Shown here: in pieces, positions 11,651 to 20,507 of the stretch | Layout of the letters: every line of letters begins with the position of its first letter | How positions within the stretch are numbered: the stretch's first letter is position 1 | Source: Cudoniella acicularis | Lineage: Eukaryota > Ascomycota > Leotiomycetes > Helotiales > Helotiaceae | Reading direction: 5' to 3' | NCBI GenBank assembly: GCA_013054445.1 | Contig: JAAMPI010000641.1 | Span: 1 to 29,599 of the forward strand | DNA length: 29,599 nt | Program-made: the position numbers and the translations under genes | The notes under the pieces: model-generated | What the model was told of the DNA's origin: nothing | Database searches by the model: none | The model's input: the letters and a program-made list of their open reading frames with translations, nothing else

Positions 11651-11823
11651 GCACTACTTGTCACTTGAAAAATCGGCTCTATATAATTAGATCTAGTAGG
11701 CCCCTACTAACCGAGAGCACGGTAAATTATAGTAGTAAACTATTTATCGCTTAGAAAATCAGCTCTATATAATCGGGTCTAATAGCCCCCTGCCAACCGA
11801 GAGCACGGCTATTAGGGGGCTAA
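11651..11823. repeat. Two tandem units of about 86 bp
   Basis: Both units contain AAAATCGGCTCTATATAA or AAAATCAGCTCTATATAA, then a TAGTAGGCCCC or TAATAGCCCCC block, then the identical word CCGAGAGCACGG. The spacing between equivalent positions is about 86 bp. This is a simple tandem duplication, mutated by transitions. Confidence 0.75.
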
Positions 11824-12054
11824 GTTAAGCTCCTTATAAAACTAGAGCGCCTAATCGGCCTAAAATTAAATAGTTATAAAAACTTTTACTTGATCTTAGT
11901 AAAGTAGAGCTAGTCTAAGCTACTTAAGGGTCTACCTTAGGCCCTTTACTATAACAACGGGTAAGAATATATATTTAGGGGCATACTATATTAAACGTTT
12001 TTCTCTAAGTATCGCGATAGACTACTAAAAGACATACTTAAACGCTTAGTCTAA

Positions 12055-12180
12055 CACGAACCAAAATTCCTTTTAGCTATAATTAGAACTTACTAATATA
12101 GAGAACTTTCTAGCTAACACGAACTAAAATATTATTTAACTATAATTAGACCCTATTAATATAAAGGACTTCCTAGCTTT
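12055..12180. repeat. Two tandem units of about 63 bp
   Basis: CACGAACCAAAAT at 12055 and CACGAACTAAAAT at 12118 each begin a unit that continues with a shared CTATAATTAGA core, an ACTAATATA or ATTAATATA block and a CTTYCTAGCT end. Differences are mostly transitions. Confidence 0.7.
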
Positions 12181-12510
12181 TAATTCTCTATTATATCTTC
12201 TAGTCTATCTATCTTCTGTTTATCCTATTAGGGATTCTATTTCTATAGACGAGTTCTTAGAGGAATGTTTATAGCTAACCTAAGATAATATACTCCTAAT
12301 AGCGGCTCTAGATCTAGCTTTCCTAGTACAAGATTATATAGCTAAACACTTTAACGAGTAAGACGTAACATAAGCTATTAGAAGGCTAGAGGGTAGAATT
12401 AGCGGACTTAAAGACAGAATTAAAGGGCTTAAGATAGTTATTAAAAACCTTTAGACCGAGTAAACCCTACTTAAAAGAGGTCTATAAAATTTTACTAATC
12501 GCTAGTTATA
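12181..12510 (+). pseudogene. RIP-degraded coiled-coil fragment
   Basis: A plus frame of about 105 codons, interrupted only by TAA/TAG, reads segments such as YPIRDSISIDEFLEE, AALDLAFLVQDYIAKHF and RRLEGRISGLKDRIKGLK. The last is a heptad-like helix. The frame fades out after about 12510. No family is recognised. It resembles the coiled-coil part of 9255-10190 only in character, not in sequence. Confidence 0.3.
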
Positions 12511-13032
12511 ATATTATTAAAAATATAAGATAATATTTATTACCTATTTAAAGATAATAACTAATAATAAAATAGCTTCTTTATAAATATAAAATCCTAT
12601 ATTAACAAGCTTATATTATAGATAAAAGATTTTAAATATACTATAGATAGTCTAGTTATAGATTTAAAAGAAAAATTAAAATCATACTATTGATTTAAGA
12701 GGCGCTAGAGTAATTAAGAGGCTAGGATTTATATTCTAGGTTAGGTTAAATAGACAGTAGAAAAAATCAGATAGTTTTATACTACTAGATAATACTAATT
12801 CTAAACCTAGCCTAGTAGATGATTCACTGATTCATATATACCCCCGAATCTAAGCTAAGCTCGATTAGCTACTAACTCCTCGCGACGACGTTTTTTAAGC
12901 CCGTTCTGCATCAGCGTAAGAGCCTTATAGACCTCTTACTAGAGGTTTATTATACGATAAGCTCTCTCGATAATGCGTAATATGATGCTATAGCTATGAA
13001 TTTTCCATAGTAATCCTTTCTAGTGTCTCTAG
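12511..13032. other. Transition from RIP zone to ordinary sequence
   Basis: To about 12830 the sequence is AT-rich and mutated. From about 12840 CA, TG and GC content rise to ordinary levels. No gene or repeat is recognised. The bases just before 13038 are the insertion target of the adjacent LTR. Confidence 0.5.
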
Positions 13033-13037
13033 CTGCT

Positions 13038-13470
13038 TGTAACGGATCGGGTCTACTTCACTAAAGACGGTAGTCTCTTAGTAAGCAGAAAGTCTGTTGG
13101 ATTGGTAGTATAGAAGTGTGAGCAAGGCGGTACTGATTCGATTGCTAACTAGGAAGCTTAGCACGTTATAAGCAAGGATATGTCAAAGTATGATATAAGA
13201 TTGCTAAAGTAAGTTGAGCACGAAGCTCCTATCTAGTAAGGAAATCCCTCCGCTTATATAGATCCCTTATTCCTATGGGCCGTAGGCAGCAGGAAGGGCC
13301 GAAGGTCGGTCGGTCCTTTCGCCAAGCCTCGGTCCTGGACTCCATTACCTGACTGGTCACGTGACTAGTCATGTGATCTCGTGACTTAGGACCCTGGTTC
13401 TCTGTGCTGTTCCCATTGGTCGCAGCCGAGCCTCAGGCCTGGGCCTACACGTGATTCCTGATTCGTGACA
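13038..13470 (-). mobile_element. Solo LTR, family A copy 1, with perfect 5 bp target duplication
   Basis: On the minus strand the element starts TGTCACGAATCAGG and ends GATCCGTTACA (433 bp, TG...CA). The 5 bp on both sides are CTGCT (13033-13037 and 13471-13475), which proves insertion by an LTR-retrotransposon integrase. A second inverted copy lies at 23674-24108. No internal sequence is attached, so recombination between the two original LTRs has removed the body. It contains two CACGTG boxes (13358-13363, 13448-13453). An apparent 93-codon minus frame lies almost entirely inside the LTR and is not a gene. Confidence 0.93.
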
Positions 13471-13475
13471 CTGCT

Positions 13476-14316
13476 GGCTCTTTTGAAATTCCTCTACCCT
13501 CTTTAGCAAAGCTCCAATAGAAAAGTTTTCTGATTCCTGTAAAGCAAAGGGATCACTTCTTGTGGAGGCTACTCTATTTACAGAGTTAGTATCTATATTA
13601 CGTAGTCGGTAAAGAATCCAGCCTTCTGAGGGGATCGTAGTCGTGAACACGTACTCTATATAAGCTAAAGAATTTGTTTCTATTATTATGGTTAGGGCCT
13701 ATTCTGGCTCCGCCTAAATATAGAATCTTTATAATGTGACTCACCTCGATTACAGTTTCGCAAGGAATAGACTCCTACTGCGCTATTGTATAAAGACTTT
13801 GCCAGTCGTTTCTAGCAGCCATCTCTCAAGTACCAACTCCGTTTCCCCCTAAATCTAGTAACTTTTAAACATAGTTATTTAATATGATCTTTAGATTTAC
13901 TGCCACGTCGAAAAGGGGCAAAGGGGATCTTTGCACGAAGAAGACAACTGGGTTTACCTAGATACTGACAAGAGGCACGAGGGGTAAGAGGACAAAGCAG
14001 GCAGGAGATAGTACTCCATTTATAAAAAGTCGGTCCGAATATTTCACTAATACCACTGTTGAAAAGGCAGTGGCAGTGTAATTGTCTCGGCCAGATGAGA
14101 TCCCACAGTAAATTACCTTGAAGGGAAATCCTACGGAAAAGTCTAAGGAGGAGGATGATCTGCCTAGCTATGTAAACCAGTAAATTAAAGGATTTTTTAG
14201 GGGGAGAAATATCTAATGTCATAAGCAAAGCACAGCCAAGATTGAAGTATTATAGTTTGTAATATAATCTAGAAGAATTTGAAACCTAAATTAAATTCTT
14301 AATCTACATAACGAAG
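13476..14316. other. Gene-free stretch between solo LTR and transposon end
   Basis: This has ordinary composition with some TA-rich patches. A 117-codon minus frame (13875-14228) is open but has no recognisable domain, and its product is an implausible mix of hydrophobic and Cys-rich segments. I treat it as chance or as a relic. Nothing else is seen. Confidence 0.5.
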
Positions 14317-14318
14317 TA

Positions 14319-14358
14319 ACGTCTATCCCTGCGTGCCGGAAAACCCTACGTGCCGGAA
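14319..14358 (+). repeat. Left terminal inverted repeat of a pogo/Fot1-type transposon
   Basis: Starts ACGTCTATCCCTGCGTGCCG and is preceded by TA (14317-14318), the target used by Tc1/mariner-pogo elements. The inverted partner in this window is 24448-24487 (35 of 40 positions equal; four of the five differences are transitions). The same end occurs as a direct copy at 27276, and in related form at the ends of the small element 27361-27595. The transposase frame begins about 570 bp inside it. Confidence 0.85.
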
Positions 14359-14925
14359 CGACTTCATGGTTTGGGGGTCTTAAGTCTCTACCACATAGAT
14401 ATATAAAGTTATAATTAGTTTGATGTTGTTCTTTAGCTATTTATCTATAAGTGTTTAGTTTATAGGAAGCAAATACTACGGTTGTAGTTATATTATCGAC
14501 TGTCCCGTCGGCGGCGTTAAAAGTCCTCTCGGCTGTTGCCCCCTGCTTTATTACAACTATTGGCCTGTTTCCAAATTTCGGGACCCTAATATAAAGCTCC
14601 TCTCAGGAAAGAATCTAATTCTTAGCTTTGAAGAGATAGAACACAAGGAAGCCTATATACCGGATTTATCCGAATAAAGTGGGAGGAGGTACACAACGCG
14701 CCAATTATCTTATTAAGCGAGGGAGGTGCTTATGTAATATCACATTTACAGTTACGGTAAACCGATTGTAATAGCACGTAAAGTGTAGCGGTAAAGCTCA
14801 CGTGAGATGTGCCGTTATTCTAGAAGTTTCCATGAGCAGCCACGTACGTGTCCGCTTCTACACGAAGCCACTAAGTCGTTCTAATCCCCGTCCCATCTCC
14901 ATGTAAGGTACGGAGGTAATGCTTC

Positions 14926-16728
14926 ATGAGCGACCGCGCCAGCAAAGCCCTAGCAGAGGCCTCCCTACTAGGAGAGCCTCGAATATACGATACTAGATCA
15001 AAACGTAGTAGAGTCCCTCTGACTACCCTTTACTATCGCGATCATAGGCGGCCCTCGAGGGAAGCGAAGGCCTAAGGCCAACAGTATCTCACGCCGTCGG
15101 AGGAGAAAGCCCTCGAAAAGTATCTAAAACTAACAGCTGACCTTAGGAATCCTGTGCGAATCAAGTGCCTACCTACCCTCGCCTTTAGTATCGCCCACCA
15201 GTGTTCGACGAATAAGGCGGCCAAGCCTCTAAGTAAGAACTAGCCTCGAGGCTTCCAGAAGCGTCATCTAGCGCTCAGATCACGACGAGTAAGGGCGATG
15301 GCCTAGGAACGCTATAAGAATAACATCTATAATAAGATAACATATTGGTTTAAGGTAATCGGAGAGGTATTATAAGATCTAGCGATCCTCCTAGAGAATG
15401 TCTATAACATAGACGAGACTAGAGTCATACTATATATGCTTAGCTCTATCAAGGTCCTGATAAGTAAGAACGACCCGCGAGACTATAGAGGCGCGGGCAT
15501 TAAGCGTACGATAGTTACTACCATCGAATGTATCAGTGTAAACGGTAGGTCCTTGTTACTAATGATCATTTAGCCAGCCACTACCTATCGAAGCAACTAG
15601 ACTACATTCCCTACCCCTAGGTAGCACTATGTATACTCCGAGTCTAGGTATACCGATTCCAAGATCAGCTTAGAGTAGCTTAAGCGCGTGTTTAATCCCT
15701 AAACTAGAGAACAGGCTAACTAGAAGCCGCGGGTGCTGATTTGTGACGGCTTCGGGACACACGAGACCCTCGAAGCTTTAGAGTTCTGTTTTAAGAACAA
15801 CATCATCCTGTGCCGCCTCCCCTCCCACACCTCCTACAAGCTCTAGCCCTACGACGTCGGAGTGTTTGCCCCCTTAAAGGCAGCCTACCGCGACGAGGCA
15901 GAGAAGCTGTTCTAAGGAGGGGCAAACACAATCGGCAAGCAACATTTCACCTCTCTATACAGCCCTGCAAGGGAGAAGGCATTCACGAAGAGAAATATCA
16001 CAGCCGTATAGGCGGCCTGTGGTTTGTTTCCGCTCAACCCAGACAGAGTCCTTAGGGTAACACCGAAGCCCCCCGCTCAATCAACTATTCCGAGGGCCGA
16101 TGAGATAAGGGTAGGTTCTTGTTATCAAGACGAAGTATCACAAACGCCTGTGACGCCAGTGTCAGCAGAGGGTCTTGCGTCACTGCATAATCTTATCAAA
16201 CAGGATGCTCATACGCTTAATAGGACAAGTATACAGCGCCTAGAGAGGCACGTAAAGAAGCTCGTCGATGCCGCCCAGATATCCTTTACTGAACGTGACG
16301 TCCTCTATGCCGAACGTGCCCTCCTCCATGATCGAAATCAGATGTTAAATAGCATGAACAACGAAGCTCGAGTTCGCCGATCAACCAGGTCAGTCGTTCT
16401 AGGGAAGGCGAAGGTGATGAGCTTTGAGGATATCGAGGCGGCGCGAGCAACGCGTGCTGTGAAGGATGCTATCAAGGGCAAGGGGAAACGTGGTCGGAAG
16501 CGTAAGAGTACTGCAATAGAGGCAGATGATCCAGAGCCAGACGCAGAACCAGACTCAGAGCCAGACTCAGAGCCAGAAGTGGCGCGTGCTGCTCAAGAGG
16601 TCATGAACGGCAGGCGAAAACGTGGTCGGAAGCGTAAGAGTGCTACGCCAGAGGCAGATGAGCCAGAAGTGGCGCGGATGATCGATGCGCCAGTACCATG
16701 GAGGGCACCAGTTGCGCAGATGATATGA
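14926..16728 (+). pseudogene. pogo/Fot1-type DDE transposase, disabled by 13 RIP stops
   Basis: This is one continuous frame of 600 codons. The N-terminal part fits the CENP-B-type helix-turn-helix region (LTPSEEKALEKYLKL onward). The catalytic triad is Asp163 in YNIDET, Asp274 in LICDGFGTHE and Asp310 in PYDVGVFAPLK, with 35 residues between the last two (DD35D, as in Fot1-like elements). Such enzymes cut and paste DNA at TA. All 13 in-frame stops are TAA/TAG and the last is at 16009-16011; downstream the frame is open for 239 codons. That tail has an acidic Pro/Glu/Asp region and two near-identical KRGRKRKS basic motifs (about 16490 and 16620) in a duplicated segment, probably nuclear localisation or AT-hook-like DNA contacts. 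ATG 14926 is chosen as the first Met in frame upstream of the HTH. The protein cannot be made full length without readthrough. Confidence 0.88.
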
Positions 16729-17554
16729 GACTGTTGCAGAAAAGAATGGACAATGGTTGCTCGTTTCTCGTTTCCTTTAGTTCGGATTTGGTTTTTGGAG
16801 GCAGGAAATCGCATAGTTGCAATTAATGTTTGTAGCATTCTCGGCGCAATAGAAGAAGACGGAGTTATGGTTCGCCTGCAAGTTATTAGCAAGTAGTCTT
16901 TCTGTCGAGGCCAGACTCTTAACTCAAATCTTTGACACCAGCTCGAAGCTACGTTTCGAGGAGTGTTCCACCTCCTGCCTGTTGACAGCGCCCGCCCATT
17001 GTTGCCCGACGTGGTACCATCTCAACTCTCTACTCCCTCGCCAGCTCGCGACTTCCTACCCATATGTGTGTGTGTGTCCGTACGTCTGCGTGGTGCACAG
17101 CCGTCTCGTATGCAGCCAGAAGTTTGACTTGCAGGACGAGGAGCTCCAGTACTCGGGGCACGCAGGGTCCTTGCAGTACCATGCCAACCGACGACGGGTA
17201 GGCTCAGGTCGACGTTGTCCGCGTAGCTAGTCATCAAATGTTGGTGGTGTCGAGTGGCTCCGTCAGAGCATTACTTGGTAATTTGGGTCAGCTGGCGTTG
17301 TAGATTCTGAAGTTCTGCAGCATCTGGCCTGGTCTCCGCTCGCTGCCAGCCAAGGCGGCACACGGTGCAGCTCGCGTCAGCCACAGTCCTAAACAGCCAC
17401 AAGCACCAAGTTTCAGTTCCTATCAGCACGACTACACTCGACCTAATTCTCCAGCCTTTTTGCATCCACCACCCTGCCACTGCGAGATGCGCAAACTTCA
17501 GTCTTCTCATTTTGATGCCCTGTTACCTGTGATATTGTCTATCTCCTACAGCTA
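16729..17554. other. Intergenic region between transposase tail and kinase gene
   Basis: 826 bp of ordinary composition. It includes a short TG microsatellite (about 17063-17075). A canonical pogo element would show its right inverted repeat here, but no copy of the ACGTC...GGGATAGACGT end is present. Several small open frames on both strands look like chance. The final bases (CTACAGCTAATGG) precede the kinase start. Confidence 0.55.
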
Positions 17555-18956
17555 ATGGCTCCACAGACTGTGGACTATTTCCCGCCAACAGCAGCGCAGA
17601 AAGAGAGCGAACTCCAGGCGTTCATTGCCTCTATCGACCTAAGTAAAGTCTGCAGTTTAGCATCCCGACACAATTGCTTCAAGCCTTGCCGGATCTTCCA
17701 AGAAACCGCTAATGGTAGCTATAACGTCTGTTTTTTCGTTGAGTTTGATGAAATGGTGAAATGGGTTGTGAGAATTCCCTCGGAGTCTTCCGTCCACAAC
17801 GTCTGGGACAAAGTCCAGAGCGAAGTCGCTACCATACGGCAAGCTACATCCGATTTTGACCTTTTACATTTGGCAATTCTAACTAGGAGCTAGGTACCTC
17901 GAAGCCAATACCACGATCCCCGTGCCTCATATTCATGCCTTCGGCCAAGGTGGTGATATCGACGAGAATAACCCTACCGGACATACTTTCATAATTCAAG
18001 ACTATATCCCGGGCCGGACGCTAGATTTATCAGCTTTCAGAAAAGAGAATCCAGAGCAGAGGAAATACTTCTACGCGCAGCTCATCGACATCTTAGCTCA
18101 GTTACGCCAGCAGGAATTCGATCATGCTGGCTCTTTGATGCCGGACCCGGATGGCGGGGATGCTCCTGTCGTGGGCCCGTTGCTCTCTATTCAACTAAAT
18201 GATTTACAGCTCAAGAAGCGCGACTTTTCTACCAAACCGGCCAAGTTCGCTTCTGCTATTGACTTCGCCTTCCATCAGTACCACCTCCTAGATGAAAAGT
18301 ACAGGCTGCCGGCCCACAACATGTCTAAAGAGGTTGCACAACTCGAAGTGTTTGGGTTAGAAGATCTTAAGGGGAGACTTTTTAGTTACATCGATCCTCT
18401 CTGGAATCACGGCCCTTTCGTTCTGTCACATGAAGACCTGCGCTGGCCTAATTTCATTGTAGGCGAGGACCTTCGGATTCGAGGCATCATCGATTGGGAA
18501 TGGTCGGGCACAGTACCTCGACAATTCTTTCTACCCCCTACCTGGTTGGCAGGATATCCTCCTGACTGGGTATCGGAAGTGGGATATCGGGTCGAGTACC
18601 GCGTGTTCTTCGACGTTCTCAAAGCGGCTACGTCTGAACCTTGCCGTCAACTGGCCAAGGAGTGGGGTCGAACCCTCCCAACACGGGTCGACCTTCCCTT
18701 AGCAGTCACCCTCCGACATCACAGCTGTTTTGTCAATATGTATTACAGAGGAATCTTCCCCCGGTTTCATAATAGCTCTCGAGATGACGTCGTCAAACAG
18801 TTCTTCGAGCGTGATGGCGAGGATGGCCCGTTCACACTTGACATACAACGAAAACTGGAGCATTCAGAACGCTATACTCGATACTTGAGAGAAATCGGTT
18901 TCACCACACCGTGTCAATCGTCTAGGTTAACCATAAAGTCTCTTAGAGAACGGTAG
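17555..18956 (+). CDS. Aminoglycoside-phosphotransferase-family (APH) kinase, two exons
   Basis: Two exons, 17555-17838 and 17894-18956, give 448 residues. The 55 nt intron starts GCAAGC (a GC-AG intron), has a CTAAC branch-like site and ends GAGCTAG. Splicing restores the family sequence ATIR-YLEANTTIPVPHIHAFG. The N lobe has a NGSYN loop for ATP and a VRIP strand. The C lobe has the linker segment FIIQDYIPGRTLD, the catalytic loop SHEDLRWPNF with His274, Asp276 and Asn281 (HxDxxxxN), and a metal-site IIDWEWSG with Asp295. These place it in the APH superfamily (Pfam APH), which transfers phosphate from ATP to small molecules or sometimes proteins; the substrate of fungal members is mostly unknown. 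No RIP damage is visible and no signal peptide is evident, so it is likely cytosolic. It converges with the coiled-coil gene 66 bp downstream. Confidence 0.9.
17839..17893 (+). other. GC-AG intron of the APH-family gene
   Basis: 55 nt with donor CG^GCAAGC and acceptor GAGCTAG^GTACC. CTAAC, the fungal branch-site core, lies about 10 nt before the acceptor. The unspliced frame would stop inside it, and removing it joins an Arg codon (CG+G) to the conserved TTIPVP segment of the APH family. GC donors are a known minority class in fungi. Confidence 0.85.
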
Positions 18957-19022
18957 GAACCCGGCAACACGTCACACACGGCGAGTGACATGCCAATAAA
19001 AGATGTATTTTAGAAGAAGATA

Positions 19023-19484
19023 CTACACACTATTCACATAATCATCTAGGTTCTTCCTCTCCTCCTCCAGTTCCTTGATATCTTTCTCCAATGTTTCAAG
19101 CTCACCCTCACACTCCCTAAACTCTTCCTCCAATTCCTCGAGGTCCTCTTCCGCAGTTGCTATTGCGTTATCAAGCTCAACAATCGTGTCCTTGGCCCTT
19201 TCAACCGACTCATCAATTTCGACGGTATCGCCTCTGCCTCTCTTCTCCGTCGATCGTGAAGAGCTCTGCGACATCATCTCTAACAGATCACCCGGCACGC
19301 TATCGACAATAGCAGTTTGCTCCTCCAGCTCCTGCTTCTTCTCCTCGATCCATGTCTTTTTGCTCTCTATCGCCGTTCTTTTCTCCCCAATGAGCGTTTT
19401 CTTTTCCTCGATCTCCGTCTTCTTCTCCTCGATCGTCTCCTCTAACTCTGCGATCTGCTTTAGTCTTTCGTCGATGATAGACAT
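19023..19484 (-). CDS. Small heptad-repeat coiled-coil protein, unknown function
   Basis: 153 residues, strongly charged and almost entirely coiled coil. Residues about 19-55 are nearly perfect 7-residue repeats (IEEKKTE, IEEKKTL, IGEKRTA, IESKKTW, IEEKKQE), so the DNA there is a tandem 21 bp-type repeat. A short linker with Ser, Arg and Gly (SSSRSTEKRGRG, about 75-86) separates it from a second acidic helix ending near the C terminus. There are no catalytic motifs, signal peptide or membrane segment. It converges with the APH gene. The open frame, normal dinucleotide use and regular heptads argue that it is a real, translated gene, but the opposite strand also has an open, Ser-rich frame that I take as its shadow. 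The role is unknown; oligomerisation is the only reasonable inference. Confidence 0.65.
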   Translation of the reverse strand: MSIIDERLKQIAELEETIEEKKTEIEEKKTLIGEKRTAIESKKTWIEEKKQELEEQTAIVDSVPGDLLEMMSQSSSRSTEKRGRGDTVEIDESVERAKDTIVELDNAIATAEEDLEELEEEFRECEGELETLEKDIKELEEERKNLDDYVNSV

Positions 19485-20507
19485 TACGATGAATCGGATT
19501 TCGCAAAGGAGGCAAATAAATATATGGTCACTCAGAAATGCTATGATGAGGCAAGTCCAGGAGCATATTAATCATTTGTAAGGCGGCAATAATCGCTGCC
19601 TTGAGTGGCGTGTTTAAATATGTTGTGCACGCAAGCAAATGCTATTCGTTGGCGGGCAACGTACAGAGATGACGCCCTGCACGATAACGCAAGCGTCTCG
19701 ATTTGGGATGACAGAGGTTGTCAAACCAATCCGCACGGATCGTGCCTTCGAAATGCCTTCGAATCTAAGCTGAAAAGCTTAGAGAGAAGGTTCTTCGACA
19801 AGAAGAGAGGGCGGAGGCTGCGGACATTCTCTGATCCGCGCTTGGCGTTTTTCCGAACATGGTTCGTGTGGGGTGTTCTCCATCGGGGGAAAGATAATCC
19901 GTATTAATCCGTATTATGAGGTAGATTGTTATTCCGTTCCGCCTAAGCGTCTGTGTCTACGTTGTAATACGAGTTTTATACTAGGGCAAGGGATATCACG
20001 TGGTCAGCGTGATACAATTGAAAAATCCATTGCTAAATGCTAAAAGTAATTCGAAGGCTTCTTGCGAGCCGCAGGCTGGCACCCAAGTTTTAGCGCTAGC
20101 TAAAAGAGAGAAGGTTCTTCGAAGAGAAGAGAGCGCCCAGGATTCAGCCTTTCGTTATTCTGAAAATTAATCCGTTTTGGTTAGTGATACCTTTCGTAAG
20201 CTAGTGGCTATGCCTTATGTGTGTAGCTTGGATCGCCTTGTTTTCGACGTCTCGCTGTTTCCAATACTGCTTTCTTTTTATTCGAAGGGGAAGAGGGTGC
20301 TACATCCCTTATAACAGCTACGTTTAAACATATAGTCCAAGCGACGCATATTGTACAGTGACATTCGAAATCGGCGTCACACTGAAAACTCTTTTGATTT
20401 TATGTTTTCTGTTAATTTAACTGCCAGTTGAATGCCAGTTGCATATTGGTTACTTCAATTCAAGCGGCAAGCTCGTCAGATATTAACGAACTTCAACTCG
20501 ACAATCA
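19485..20507. other. Intergenic region with short internal repeats
   Basis: About 1 kb lies between the coiled-coil gene start and the HET gene stop. An 18 bp word (AGAGAGAAGGTTCTTCGA) occurs at 19781-19798 and again at 20105-20122, followed both times by an AGAAGAGAG stretch. A 36 bp segment (20053-20088) is shared with 23327-23361. A small palindrome, TTTTAGC-GCTA-GCTAAAA, lies at about 20088-20105, and a CACGTG at 19997-20002. The 100-codon plus frame (19605-19907) starts at TTG and has no recognisable domain; I do not call it. Confidence 0.5.

Noticed and set aside
183..12800. AT-rich zone as mitochondrial or bacterial insert
   Set aside because: Retained CG with loss of CA and TG, plus host-type ghost genes broken only by TAA/TAG, point to RIP of nuclear DNA.
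13369..13650. 93-codon minus frame
   Set aside because: It lies mostly inside the solo LTR at 13038-13470 and runs out past its 5' end. An LTR needs no such protein and no domain is seen.
13875..14228. 117-codon minus frame
   Set aside because: Open but without domain, homology that I recognise, or promoter context. Other frames of the same DNA look equally protein-like.
16024..16728. Separate 234-residue gene
   Set aside because: The apparent start is TTG, and the frame is exactly the continuation of the transposase frame from 14926. It is the undamaged C-terminal tail, not an independent gene.
17839..17893. Frameshift or stop breaking the APH gene
   Set aside because: The break is explained by a 55 nt GC-AG intron with a branch site, and splicing restores the conserved family sequence.
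19075..19581. 168-codon plus frame rich in Ser and Phe
   Set aside because: Antisense shadow of the coiled-coil gene: the complement of Glu/Lys heptads gives Ser/Phe runs.
19605..19907. 100-codon plus frame
   Set aside because: TTG start, no domain, and it overlaps a word repeated elsewhere in the same intergenic region. Too weak to call.
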